DNA of 64,000 nt from Tanypteryx hageni (GCA_028673005.1 CM054117.1:2666001-2730000); one strand, 5' to 3'. Counted from the first letter of the stretch, positions 33,904-45,562 are shown. Notes: generated from the letters alone by a model not told the origin. Numbers and translations: made by a program.

Positions 33904-34507
33904 CATCTCCTACTTCAACTTTTTTTGTTGTTATTTTATCCTAAGCATTTGCGTTTTATGAATCACGCTTGAAAAAAATTTACAGCTTATATTTAAGGGT
34001 TTTACCAATTTATACAATCAAGAAATTCTAGCACTCTTACTTTTTTGTCTCGCGCTGATATTCTTCTGTAACACACAAGAAATATATATATTATATGCAT
34101 GTAACAATATATTATATGTACAATGAAACATTACCCTTGATATTATCATAATTCTCTGCAGTGAATTACATTAGTAAAATCATTTGAAAACATGAAAATT
34201 TCGCAGTCACACGCAGTTTCTTCACCTCTTGGGGTTAGGGTACCAAACCGTTAATTGCCAACTTCCAGAAATTCTCACGACTTTCACATTCATGTCACAG
34301 CAGGGGCTACTGAAGGGGTTATAAAAGATTGAAACTTGGTGGCTGCTAGGTCCGTCAGACTTTAGCCAAGAGAGGAGAAAAGAAAAGGAAGGGAGGAACT
34401 TGAATGGGAAATGCAACTTCACAAGACAGCTTACCAGGAGGGTAACCTCCTATTTCGATTTTTATTGTTGTAACTTTATCCTAAGCGCTTGCATTTGATG
34501 AGTCTTT

Positions 34508-35548
34508 TTAAAAATAAGTTTTTGTGTCATGATTATACAGCCACGACCCGGTCACCATTGACTCATTGACCTCCTTTTCCTCCTTCAGTATCCTACCATC
34601 CTTGCTCTCAATTTCTTTTGAGCCTCCTCCTCCAAATCTCTGTCCATCCCAAGTAATACTCCTGACCTTCTGATACGCTAGGTTGTACCTTCCCCTCTTC
34701 TCGAGCTCTTGTATCTCCTTGCACTCCTCCTCCAGCCACTTTTCCTTCGCCCTTTCCGTCTCCCTCCTCAGTTCATTGTTCAACCGCCTATAGCTCCTTC
34801 TCCCCTCCTCTGTGTTTACATTCTTGTATCTCCTTCTCTCCTCCATCTTTGCTATCATTTCCTCGGTTACCCAGGATTTCTTAGCTCTCTTGCCTTTCCT
34901 GTATCCAATTTCCCTTTCTGTCACATTTACTATTCCATTCTTAATTCTCTTCCATTTTTCCTCTACTCCTTCGTTCTGTGTATTTCCTCTCTTCATCTGG
35001 TTTGCCATATCATAACCTATTTCCTATTTCTGCCTTTCTTTCAGTTTCTCTAAATTCCATTTCTTAGCCATCTTTGCTTTTCTAACTCTTTTCATTTTGA
35101 TCTTCATTTCCACCATTAGCAGCACATGGTCACTTGCTATGTTTGCTCCTGGGAGCCCACACACTCTTTTCACTCCGTTCTTATACCTTCCTTCTACCAA
35201 TATATAATCTGTTTCCTGTACATGTCACCTGATGATTTCCATGTATATAGCCTTCTCTTATGATTCTTATACCAGGTGTTGGTTATTATCATGTTCCTCT
35301 CCTTGCAGAACTCAATAAGTCTGTCTCCCCTTTCGTCTCTCTGTCCCAGCCCAAACTGCCCCACAACTCCATCAGCTCGTCCCTCTCCCATACTCGTATT
35401 CCAGTCTCTCATCATTATTTTACAGCATCCCTTTCCTTCCTGGTCCAGTAAGGCACTTATTCTCTAATACGCTTCCTCCACATTCTCATCGTCATGGTCG
35501 CCGATTGGCATGTACAGTTGGATGACTAGCATGTTCTTTGGTTTAGCA
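34508..35548 (-). pseudogene. Inverted RTE fragment, second copy
   Basis: Duplicate of 1120-2160: the same late endonuclease and linker blocks and the same frameshifts. Confidence 0.85.
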
Positions 35549-35555
35549 TTTAACT

Positions 35556-35742
35556 ATCATATATATCATATATTATATCACATCATATATATCATGTCTC
35601 ATATAATATCATATTATATCTCATCATGTATATCATATGATATATCATAACATATATCATATCATACATATCACACCATATATATCATATCATATATCAT
35701 AACACATATCATATCATATATATTACATCATATATATCACAT
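35556..35742. repeat. Degenerate CATATAT microsatellite, second copy
   Basis: Duplicate of 2168-2354. No length change is visible between the copies, which is notable because such repeats usually change length quickly. Confidence 0.8.
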
Positions 35743-35828
35743 ACTGGTGGTGTAGTGGTTAGCGTGTCGGCTTTTAATTGCAAAGTTCGGGGGTTCAAAA
35801 CCTCTCGAATGGAGGTTTTATAAAAAAA
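35743..35828 (+). repeat. tRNA-like head upstream of the RTE, second copy
   Basis: Duplicate of 2355-2440. Confidence 0.6.
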
Positions 35829-35967
35829 AACTATCATCAGTGCCTGGCAGTAGGCAGCAGTACTGTCAGTATGGTATAGAGCCGAAAACAAATGATGTTG
35901 GTTGGGTCTATATCCAATACAGCTGTAGGCGTGATCAGGTCGATTTGAACGGCTACAGTACTATGAT

Positions 35968-36897
35968 GTGGAAAGCAAGAAGGAAACTACCACATTACAA
36001 TCCCTAGTAAAGATTATATGGTTGGACAATATGAGTTCTCTCGAGGTAAAACAATCCGGAGGTAAAATAGTCCCCCAATCGGATCTCCGGGCGGGGACTG
36101 CCTTGAGGAAAACATTTGTCGAAAGTAATTTACGAATAGGGACTTGGAACGTAAGAACTATGAGAAAAGCAGGAAAGCTAGAGAACTTGAAAGAAGAAAT
36201 GAGAAGAAATAGAGTTGACATTATAGGGCTAAGCGAAACTAGATGGGAGGGAGAAGGACAGTTCGACTCGGAAGAATTCACGGTAGTTTATTCTGGAGGA
36301 AATAGTGGGGAAAGGGGAGTAGCTCTGGTACTTAGGAAAGATATGATGAAAAGCGTGACAAAGATAATAGCAATGAACGATAGACTGATGGCAATAAAGC
36401 TAAAAGCAGTCCCAGTGGACATGCTGATAATCCAGGTATATATGCCAATGTCAGCTCATGAAGATGAAGAAATAGATGAGATCTATGAGCAAATTAATGA
36501 AATTTACGAAGAAGACGGAAGAGGAAAGGTAAACTGCATAATAATGGGAGATTGGAACAGCATATTCGGAGAAGGGCAGGAAGAAAATGTTGTCGGGCAA
36601 TACGGACTTGGAAAGAGAAATCGAGGAAGGGAGAAACTCGTAGAATTCTGCATCAATAATGACCTTGTAGTGACTAATACATGGTTCAAAAACCATAAAC
36701 GAAGGTTATACACATGGAAAAGCCCAGGAGATAGAATGAGATGCCAAATAGATTACATCCTTGTAAAATTAAAATTCAGGAACAGCATAAAGAACGCCAA
36801 GGCATTGCAAGGAGCGGACATTGATTCAGATCACAGCCTTCTAATACTTGACGTGAGTACAAAGCTCAAACAAATAAGAAAAACGAGAAGAGAATGA
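35968..36897 (+). CDS. RTE endonuclease domain, second copy
   Basis: Residue-for-residue the same as the frame at 2580-3509, with all catalytic residues and the same terminal frame break. Here it is followed by a clearly degenerate reverse transcriptase, so the element cannot be autonomous. Confidence 0.9.
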   Translation: MESKKETTTLQSLVKIIWLDNMSSLEVKQSGGKIVPQSDLRAGTALRKTFVESNLRIGTWNVRTMRKAGKLENLKEEMRRNRVDIIGLSETRWEGEGQFDSEEFTVVYSGGNSGERGVALVLRKDMMKSVTKIIAMNDRLMAIKLKAVPVDMLIIQVYMPMSAHEDEEIDEIYEQINEIYEEDGRGKVNCIIMGDWNSIFGEGQEENVVGQYGLGKRNRGREKLVEFCINNDLVVTNTWFKNHKRRLYTWKSPGDRMRCQIDYILVKLKFRNSIKNAKALQGADIDSDHSLLILDVSTKLKQIRKTRRE

Positions 36898-38862
36898 CAT
36901 CTGGGACCTAGAAAAACTGAAAGAAAGGCAAGATGTAGCCAGCATGAAGTTGGAAGATAACCTAAGAAAGTTGGAAAACAAACCGAAGACCGTTGATATA
37001 GAATGGGATGAAATTAAAACCAGTATCAAGGATACCTTGGATAAAGAGATTGGAAAACAAGAAAAGAAAATCAGAAAAACATGGATCACGAAGGAAATGC
37101 TGGAGAAAATGAATGAGAGATGAAAATGGAAAAATGTTAACATTGAAGAAGGAAGAGCCAACTATAGAGGCATAAACAATGAGTTGAGAAGGGTAACAGA
37201 TAAAGCTAGAGAAAATTGGATAAAAGGAAAATGTGATGAAATAGAACAAATGGAGAAGTTAGGACGGTACGATATGATGTACGCTAGGGCACTGGAATTA
37301 GAAGATAAGAAGTCTAATGGAATTTGTAGTATAAGAATTATGAATACGGATGGGAAGATAGTCTCAGAAACAAAGGCTGTAGCACAGATATGGGAAGAAT
37401 ACATTAAGAAATTATACAGCAAACAGGCAGGAGCGGCAAAAATAGAACTGGAAAATGAGGAAAACATTGAAGAAGACAACTTAGGACCAAGTATTATGGA
37501 GAGCGAAGTAGAAAAGGCGATAGTAAAACAAAAGAAGGGGAAAGCCACAGGCAGCGATGGAATACCGGCTGAGATACTTAAAGTCATAGGATCAGAAGGA
37601 CTAAAAGCGATCACGAAATTAATTAATAAGATTTACGACATGGGAGAGTGGCCTCAGGATTTCCTAGAAGTAACAATGATCCTCTAAAGAAGAAGCCAAA
37701 GGCAATGCAGTGTAAAGATTAAAGAACGATAAGCCTTCTTTCACACACATCGAAGATCATCACGAGGATTCTTAATAAAAGGCTGGAGAAAAAGGCAGAA
37801 GAAATAATAGTGAAAGATCAATTCGGTTTCAGAAAAGGACGAGGAACTAGAGATGTTATAGGAGTAGTTAGAATCATATCAGAAAGGGCAATAGAGTACA
37901 GTCAAGATATCTGCGCATGTTTCGTAGACTGGCAGAAGGCCTTTGATAGAGTAAATTGGGTAAAGTTGATGAAGATATTAAAGGATATAGGTAGAGGAGT
38001 AAGATAAGGCTGCTGCCTATTGCCAACCCTATTCAATATATATGGAGAAAGTCTAATGCAAGAAGCTTTAGAAGGCACAGGAGATTTCAAAATTGGAGGA
38101 AGGATTATAAGAACAGTAAAATACGCAGATGATCAAGTACTTCTAGCAAGAAAGGAAGAGGAGCTACAAAAAATGATAAATAGACTAGTGATAAAAGGTA
38201 GAAAATACGGTATAGAAATAAATACAGAAAAATCAGAGGTCATTCGAATATCGGGTAAAGAAGTGAATCTGAACATAACTATTGGGGGAAAGCCATTAGA
38301 ACAAGTTTCAGAATATAAATACCTTGGAAGTATCATAACACGAGAGGCAAAATGTACGGATGAGATCAGAACTAGAATAGGAAAAGCAAAAGCGGCTTTC
38401 AGGAGAAAGAAACAACTACTTATAGGGAATATAAGGGAAGATATCCGCAAGAAGTTCATAAAATGCTATGTATAGAGTATAGCATTGTATGGGGCAGAAC
38501 ATGGACGCTAAGGGAAAATTACATCAAATACTTGGAAAGCTTTGAAATGTAGACTTGGAGGAGAATGCTGAAGATAAAATGGACAGATAGGATGAAAAAC
38601 GATGAAGTGCTACGAAGAATAGGAGAGAAGCGAATGATTATACAGACTATCAGAAAGAGGAAGGCAAACTGGGTTGGACATTACCTGAGGAGAGAATGAT
38701 TAAAGACGTGTTAGAAGGAAAACTAGATGGGAAAAGGGAAAGAGGCAGGAAAAGGTTTCAGCTGATAGACGATTTGAAAGGGAAAGAGAGTTATCAAGAT
38801 ATAAAGAGGACAGCAGAAAATAGGAGTATATGGAGAACCAGGTTTAACCAATAATAATCATG
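36898..38862 (+). pseudogene. RTE reverse transcriptase, degenerate copy
   Basis: Matches 3510-5574 but has a TGA in place of CGA (about 37120), a lost base near 37680, a TAA near 37720, a 99-bp in-frame deletion at about 37990 and further stops near 38005 and 38474. The deletion removes 33 residues between the FVDWQKAFDRVNW and GCCLSPTLFN motifs and has GGT at both edges, which suggests microhomology-mediated loss. VKYADDQVLL survives. The copy is inactive. Confidence 0.92.
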
Positions 38863-38900
38863 GACCTGTCTACGGACAGACTACCTATGATGATGATATA

Positions 38901-39084
38901 TCACATCATATATCAGCTCCCACTGGCATAGTTGGGAAGTCAAAGCATTATCGGGGAGAGTGCAAATGGTCCTCAACATAAAGCAATCATTAAATTTAAT
39001 TCAATTATCATTAAATTTAAGCTTGTGATTGTTTGCATGAACAGCAGTTGTTTAAGAATGATGCTGTTATGGTGGCTATTCATG
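38901..39084. other. Short intron segment without a feature
   Basis: No coding region; it separates copy B from the PLE fragment. Confidence 0.5.
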
Positions 39085-39224
39085 TGGATGTTGAGGGGAT
39101 TGTTGGTGAGGCCAACAAAGAAAGCAGGAATTGGGTGCATCTCAGGAGGTAAATGATATTGCGGGTGGTGCAGTTGGTGAGAGAAGTTATGGGGTAGGTG
39201 ACGTTAGTTCTGGGGCTGGAAAAG

Positions 39225-39226
<2 letters not shown>
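39085..39226 (-). mobile_element. PLE fragment from the GIY-YIG region
   Basis: Similar to 6200-6335 of the PLE at 5640-7576: GGATTGTTGGTGAGGCC, AGGTAAATGATATTGCGGG, TGGTGCAGTTG and TGGGGTAGGTGACGTTAG recur in order. It stops exactly at a (TA)n tract. It is antisense to the plus strand, as in the other copy. Confidence 0.8.

Positions 39227-39293
<67 letters not shown>
39227..39293. repeat. (TA)n microsatellite
   Basis: Long TA tract directly against the PLE fragment. Confidence 0.95.
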
Positions 39294-39296
<3 letters not shown>

Positions 39297-39342
39297 TATA
39301 TTGACGCTTCTTACTTATGATGTCATCATTAACATATGTATA

Positions 39343-39760
39343 CTAGTAGAAGGTGCTTGCATACTGCAAGCATTTCATCTCACCTTGAAAAAACATTCAT
39401 TTTTCAGACAGATATTTCATCATTGGAAATATTTTTTTAATTCTAAAGATTTCACCTCAGCAGATTTTTGATCTTTCCTTATGTAACAATAATAGAGTAA
39501 AAGAATCCCTAAAATTTTCAATTTGAAGAATATTTTACTTTTCTACAGTAAGGTACTAAAGCCACAATTTCTGCCAAATTTGAAAGTTATGGCTTATCTA
39601 GAAGTGAAATTATATTTATCTATTTTTTTAATTTAAAAAAATTTTAACAGCCGCTACAACATATTCATCGAGATTTTAAAATGTTTATTTGGGTATGTGT
39701 ACTAAGCTCTATATAATTTAAAAATTTCAGCTCCAACACAACATTACTTTTTTCACTATT
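39343..39760 (-). mobile_element. Helitron-like element, second copy, 5' truncated
   Basis: On the minus strand it ends hairpin TGCTTGCA-GTA-TGCAAGCA (complement of 39354-39372), seven bases, CTAG (39343-39346), then T. It matches 13540-13947 along about 400 bases with many changes. Its upstream limit lies within about 45 bases of the donor site of the BTBD exon. Confidence 0.7.
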
Positions 39761-39803
39761 CTTCAATTATATGCACATTTGGTATAAAAGAATTAAAGCT
39801 TAC

Positions 39804-40038
39804 CCTCAAAGTGGCAGATGCAGTATAGCTAGTGTTTGGTGATATCTCCACAGGCTCCTTGAACATCACTCTGAAGGTATAGTTGGAGCCATCACAACTA
39901 AAGTTGGTATTATTCGAGCCATGCACTTTTCCTGATGCGGTGTGAATCACTTGAATATTCACATCAAATTCTGCTGGGCCATGTATGGATCCATAAAGTC
40001 CAAAACCAACAATAAATATTCTACGATCAACAATAAAC
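39804..40038 (-). CDS. BTBD2: BTBD1/BTBD2-like protein, PHR-domain exon
   Basis: A 235-bp exon with a TTCTTCTAG acceptor (AG at 40039-40040) and a GTAAGC donor (39798-39803). It encodes 78 residues: [58 protein letters not shown] and SYTASATLR, the middle of the PHR jelly roll. The first base completes a codon from an exon I do not find in the window. It joins in phase to the exon at 32140-32298, giving ASATLR then GPDSHYG, as in the family. No stops or frameshifts, so the gene looks functional. Earlier exons (BTB, BACK) must lie beyond 40038 on the minus strand. Confidence 0.92.
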
Positions 40039-40400
40039 CTAGAAGAAATTTTTAAACAAAATTTGAATGTGTCCATTTTGCCAAGAAAAAGCATAAATCA
40101 TAGATTTACCACATATTTCCATGCAAAGTTAACCAAATGTTATAGTAAACCTGTTGTTTTTACTTTCTTCATACGTAGTATCGATTTTGAAATTATATGG
40201 AAATAAAGGCATGCCTCGCTTAGTGCAAGAGAGGAATTCCGAGAGGTCTGTGTGATATCAGAATTTGCGCTAAAAGAACAGTTTGTAACATAGCACTTAA
40301 CCCAGTTGATTTTTACTCCAGAAATTTTACCATTTTTATCTTGCAACTTAAATAATGATAGGCCATTTTTATATACTAATTTAAAGACAAGAAAATGTAG

Positions 40401-40796
40401 TACTGTATTTACTCGTGTAATACTTGCACTTTTTTGCCACAAGTTCCCCCCAAAAAAGGGGGGTGCTGACATTACACAATATTTGCCCCTTCATATTTTG
40501 ATAGTAGGCAACCTGCAAAACGCCTACGAACACTACATGCCTGGCGTGAGATGAGTAGGTGTTTTCTTCGGTAGGTGCAATATGCCGTATATTTTGGTTC
40601 CCCAATAAAACCAAGATATTTTTTTAAAATGCATAGAATAATATAATAAGCACGATATTTGTCAGGTATTTTTTACAGGGTTTAGGACAGTTCGGTGCAA
40701 CCACTTTGGTGCAGGGATCTTTTAGGTCAGGGATCTTTTAGTGCAGGGACCTTTCGGCACAGGGATCTTTTGGCACAGGGACTTTTCAGTACAGGA
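40401..40796 (+). repeat. Unnamed dispersed repeat with a 16-bp minisatellite
   Basis: TACTGTATTTACTCGTGTAA opens the unit and resembles, on the complement, 56045-56068 (ACTGTAATTCATGTAATGTC). About 300 bases later GGTGCAACC is followed at 40711-40796 by five degenerate 16-base units of the type TTTCGGCACAGGGATC. The same order, in the opposite direction, is seen at 55561-56068. It may be a pogo-like non-autonomous transposon; this is inference from its terminal sequence. Confidence 0.6.
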
Positions 40797-41110
40797 ACAC
40801 AATTTTTGTTTCCCTGGGTAAAACTTGAGCAAAGTAGCAGAAAGTATTACTACATACTATATCTTGGCTTCCTGTCGGTAAAAATCCCAACACTTTGAAT
40901 GCTGGCGGCCACTCGAGCGGCCCTTCTGATCCCGATAAAATATCTAAGGACCGCTTGGGTGGCCTGCGCTCCCCTCTGCTTCCTTGTTGTGGTAGGTGGC
41001 ATAGGCACAGGTTTTTAACCTGCCCAAGCATCACTCTGACCTTCACAGTGGTGTGCTTAGTTTTCAATTAGGTCTATTATCTTGCTTTCGGTTAGTTTTT
41101 TTTTCAAATA

Positions 41111-42896
41111 CAGTAAAATTCGGTTAGAACGCGCCTCATTTAACCACGGTTTCGGATATACCGCGGGTTGCACCATGTCCCCCAAAATGATTCCATTTAT
41201 TTTCTTCGTTAGTAGTTACACAGTAACTTTGTAGTGAATTTTACTCGATGCACCTACCGACGGCGCTACTGCAAGTGATCGTATCTACACGGTCGTTGGT
41301 GACTCATGAGATTACACACGTGATTGGATACAGAAGAGGCAACCACATGAATCTACATTGTCTGAGAACCGTAACCTAACAAATCCATCTACCGACAGTA
41401 TTTCGTGTGAACTCGAGCTGAGTTTACGAGTGAATTGTATACAGAAGAGACCCGCGCAAGTAAATTTCCACGTTCGCACCACAGACCCCAGTCAAGGTAT
41501 CTGATTACATTTCTACAGGTTTCGAGCATTTTTGTGTTGAATGTGCTATTTCAACTTTTTCTCGGGCTTAATTTGTACGAATATTTAAATTATTTTTCTA
41601 TAACGATGTCCATCAAAAGGAAAACTTACACAACTAAAGAAAAGTTGAGCATATTCGACAGGGTGAAACTCGGTGATTCAAAAGCAAGCTTATTCCGGGA
41701 GTTTGGTGTTCCTGAAGGAACAATTCGTGGTTGGATGAAAGAAGAAGTCAAATGACGATCATTTGTTGATCAAGTGGATGATAAAATAGGTCTCTATAGA
41801 AAAAAGGCCAGATTAAGTGATGCAAGTATTGTGGATGAATGTTTGTTTACGTGGTTTGCTCAGAAGCGCAGTGAAGGTGTTCCATTATCTGGGCCACTTT
41901 TACAAGCACAGGCAGTTCAATTTAATAAGCAGATGATTTTGTTGCTTCTATTGGCTGGTTATCAAGGTGGAAAATTCGTCACAGGATAGCGCAAGTCAGC
42001 ATAGAAGGAGAATCTCGTGGAACTTTATGCAAGATGATCGATGAGGGTGAGTACACTGAAGAGCAATTGTATAATTGTGATGAAACTGCACTCTACTACA
42101 GAATGCTTTCAACAAAGTCGCTCGATATTAAGAAGTCGGCAAATAAATCCGGTATGAAATGAGCAAAGAAAGAGTGACTTTATTACTCTGCACTAACAAA
42201 TCAGGAAGTCACAAATTAAAACCATTCTGTATTGGTAAAAACCGAAGTCCTCGGTGTTTCAAGCACGTTAATTTGACATCTCTACCAGTCATTTATAAAA
42301 ACATTAAGAATTCCTGGATGACTCGCGATGTTTTCATATCATGGTTCAATGAAGATTTTGTACCATCGGTAAAGGGTCACTTACGGTCAAAAAAATTGGA
42401 AGAAAAAGCACTACTTCGGCTGGATAACTGTCCTGCACATCCTTCTTCCAAGTTTTTTAAATCAAGAGATGGTAAAATTGTAGCTATGTTTATACCAAAA
42501 AATACCAGTGAAGAAGTAGAAGACGAATGCGAGCTTGAAATGCCTAAAATAGGAAGAGTATTGGAGAACATCAGTGAAGTGATAGATTGGTTAGTGAGAC
42601 AGAGCGATTGCGATCATCTCCATCTTTTACATTTGCAAAACATTAAGACGTATGTGACATAGAAACACCATCAGCTGATCTGCCAAAAGAAAATATCGGA
42701 GTACATATTTTAATAACTCCCGTTAAAGTAGGACATGCACGTGGATCATTAAGCATCACTTACTTTTGTATTTTGCAAATAAATTTGTTATAAAATTTAG
42801 TTTTAGAGGTTTTTAATTATTCCCCACCAAGCTTTCCGTAATATTGCAGGTGTAAACTTTGTCTCCCGAGACCCGCGTTATAACAGAATTTTACTG
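41111..42896 (+). mobile_element. Tigger/Jerky-type DNA transposon, both ends present
   Basis: CAGTAAAATTCGGTTAGAACG at the left and CAGTAAAATTCTGTTATAACG on the complement at the right are inverted repeats; TA stands at 41109-41110 and 42897-42898. The transposase inside is deleted and frameshifted. It belongs to a different subfamily from the one at 23930. Confidence 0.93.
41606..42662 (+). pseudogene. Jerky/Tigger transposase, deleted
   Basis: ATG at 41606 starts TYTTKEKLSIFDRVKLGDSK and EFGVPEGTIRGWMKEE, the DNA-binding domain. TGA at 41753-41755 stands where the protein would continue. In shifted frames follow FTWFAQKRSEGVPLSGPLL, YNCDETALYYRML (first catalytic Asp) and LLRLDNCPAHPSS (second Asp). 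After FIPKNTS the sequence jumps to an acidic C-terminus (EEVEDECELEMPK), so the segment with the LQPMDQG-like motif and third catalytic residue is deleted. Inactive. Confidence 0.88.
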
Positions 42897-44741
42897 TATT
42901 TGAACGCATCTTCTTTGAACAAGGTAAAATTGAATATTCTTATCGTTCACTTTATATTGTATATATTCTTGATAAAGAATGACATTTTAAAACATTTAAC
43001 ATATATTACTGTTTAGAAATGTTTGAAAATAATTTTTTTTTATTTTATGGCGATATATTTTAAAATGAATTACTTTTTGTAAATGTATGTGTGAAACCGT
43101 TAAGTTTAGAAAAAATAGGTCAAATATTCGCATTTAAGTAGTATGTAATGGAGGTCGGAGACTAACCAATACCTGAGGGACGCTCGAGCGATCTTCAATA
43201 AAAGTTAATATTATAAACATTTAAGAAAGACAACAATAAAAACGGATTCATACATCACACTTTTTGGTAGTTTACTTCCGAAATTTAAAAAAGTTCAGGT
43301 ATCGGCGAAGGTTGAAAAACTATCTTCAGTATTGAATGTGTTAATGGAATATTTCTTAATACTGATACTGGAAATTGCATGTAGGTACACAACATTATCT
43401 TATGAAAATAATAATGATAGGAGGGGGAAGGGAGGTACAAATTGTTAACATATATAAGCGATATGGCTGTTTGCTGTAAACGTTGATAAATATCTAATTT
43501 TAAATTTGGAATTCGACAAAAATAAATAATCTTTGATAACTGTCGATTAGGAATAAAAAATATGAATCCTGAATAATAAATTATGATTTCTGTTAGTTTA
43601 TAACATTGAAACTTATATTATTATTCTCAAACATCGTTAGCTGTTAATTAAAAAACTAGACTGAATACACTATGTTTACATCTACATTTTGTTTTAAGGT
43701 CACTGGATGCATTGCTTTTGTGAGTACATAAACATAATCCCATAATCCCTCTCATAAGGACTTGAATTTGCTACAAGAAAAATCATCATTAAACAAAACT
43801 TCTTTGCATGAATGTTAATATACCAAAATAACAATATTGTATGATTAAGGGTAGATTATTTCACTGTGCTTAAGTTCTTTGTAATAAAATATTAATCTTC
43901 AGATCTTATAAAACTAGCTGCATGATTTCTGATTATTTTCATAAAAACTGGTTTGCCATACCACCTCATTCTGTCCATGTTCAACACGGCAAGACTGGAC
44001 TTCCAGTCATGAGGGATGCTATCCAGTGACTCATGACTGGAATTCCAGTCATTGTGCTTCATCTGGTTCTAACGGTTAGGGTAGGAGACTGTCACATCTT
44101 AGGGTCCTTTACTTTCCCTCTAGCCATCAGTTTGGTTCCCTCCTCTTTTTGGGTAACGTCAGTTTCACAGTTGGCGACCTTTTTTCATCAGATATACATT
44201 GGATTGTGTTGGTGGTTAGTACACACTCGTAATCATATTAAATCATTTAATCATAATGTTTTATTATAGGTTTGATCATTTTCTTCATTTTTACAGGCTT
44301 ATTTATGTATTTATAAGAGAAACCAAATTCTGTTATAGCGAAAAAAAAATTTCGGAAAAATACCAAAAGTTTTCTGCAAAACTAGTACTTTTGTTCATAC
44401 TTTTTAATTGTTTATTAAGCATTTAAAATGTTTCTAAGCGCTTATTTTTATTATAGTATCAAGGATAAATTGTTCTGAACATCCTACTTTTAAGAAATAC
44501 TAGAAAATTTACGAATAATGTAACAATCTAATGAAAAACATTGTGAATTCCGTCAGTCATGCATAAGAAACTCTGGATTTGGGGCTGCATTGAAAGGGTT
44601 AAGCACTATTTACATAAATTTGATCGTACACATCACACAAAATGTAAAGAAAACTGTAGATAAGATTTAAATTCCCTTATGCTCAGTTCTTACACTCCCA
44701 GCTTCATCTCAATGGTGATTGTTATGATTAACCTTTACACT
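42897..44741. other. AT-rich interval without a supported gene
   Basis: No coding region supported. Near 43990-44055 CCAGTCATGA occurs in inverted form (CTCATGACTGGAATTCCAGTCAT), a small palindromic patch. TTAACCCTTTCAATGC on the complement near 44595 resembles the end of a piggyBac-type MITE; the partner was not found. Confidence 0.45.
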
Positions 44742-45010
44742 CAGGGGCCGCCCGAGGAATTTTGGCGCCCCAGGCGAGTTAGCACTCCAGTGCCCACCTC
44801 CATTAATGTTTGTTGAGATATTTACAAAGTACATGTTAATATAATGAAAAATTAAAAGGAATGCCATCAAGTACCTGTTCCTTGATATAAATTCGCATCC
44901 AATATTTTTTAAAATGCAAGTAATGAATAGATAAATAATCAGGATAGCGCCCCAAAAACTATGATGCCCCGGGCAGCTGCCCGGCTCACTCGTAGCTCGG
45001 GCTGGCCTTG
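44742..45010. repeat. hAT-type MITE with perfect 8-bp target duplication
   Basis: CAGGGGCCGCCCGAGG at the left and CAAGGCCAGCCCGAGC on the complement at the right are inverted. TTTACACT precedes (44734-44741) and follows (45011-45018). 269 bp, no coding capacity, so it was moved by a hAT transposase supplied elsewhere. Confidence 0.92.
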
Positions 45011-45124
45011 TTTACACTAATACCATGGAGTCCACCGTAAGTTAACATATTTGGCAAATATCTCAGCAACTTTGCAAGATAACTTGTAATATTTTTATTT
45101 TATACGAAAGAAAGAGAATCAAAT

Positions 45125-45562
45125 TGTAATGTTTGCATCACGTGCGCACGCGGAAGTTACGCCCACCGCATCGTTGTTTTTGTTTTTCTTTTTGGGCTTG
45201 ACCACAAGGGGTCTCTGGGGGAGAGAGGATAAAGCCCGGGAGATGAGAGGAGGCGAGGCAGACGGAGGAAGGTCGCTCATGAGGGTTTAAGGTCAGGTCT
45301 GACTGGAGAGAGAGCTACGGCAGTTAAGAGGGTTTTTTTCATTGGTTTTGCTACGTTACGTTGGGTGTTGGCTTGCCCCCCCTCAAGTCTCTATCCCTTC
45401 CTCTTCCCTAAAAGTTACCTTTTCTCCTTTCCGAGTGTGGGCGGAATTTACCCTCATCCCCAATAACCCACACTGGCGCCCATTTTTTCTCATTTGTTTT
45501 CTATTTTTTGTCCCTACCTCATGAACCTGTGACCGAGCCATCCCAGGTGAAACGTCGTCACA
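45125..45562 (+). repeat. Gypsy 5' LTR (probable)
   Basis: Bounded by TGTAATG and GTCGTCACA, which fits TG...CA LTR borders. It is followed 6 bases later by TGGTGCCCAACGTGGGG (45569-45585), a typical tRNA primer-binding site. The 3' LTR is missing, so the borders cannot be checked by comparison. Confidence 0.6.

Larger units (their letters stand above)
33389..38900 (+). repeat. Segmental duplication, copy B, inside the host intron
   Basis: Same order of elements as 1-5618. Identical by eye up to 36938, then diverging. Differences include a one-base loss near 37680, a 99-bp deletion at about 37990 and several stop codons. An AT repeat similar to the one before the tRNA-like head also follows the RTE end (38899-38915), so copy B appears to keep both original flanks of that insertion. 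Confidence 0.95.

Noticed and set aside
32140..40038. BTBD3/BTBD6 identity for the host gene
   Set aside because: The C-terminal blocks YGTKGLRKV and [13 protein letters not shown] fit BTBD1/BTBD2 better than BTBD3/6 as I know those families.
40786..41067. A kinesin-like (KIF26-type) exon suggested by KVRVML
   Set aside because: Only six residues match and the rest does not; too weak to call.
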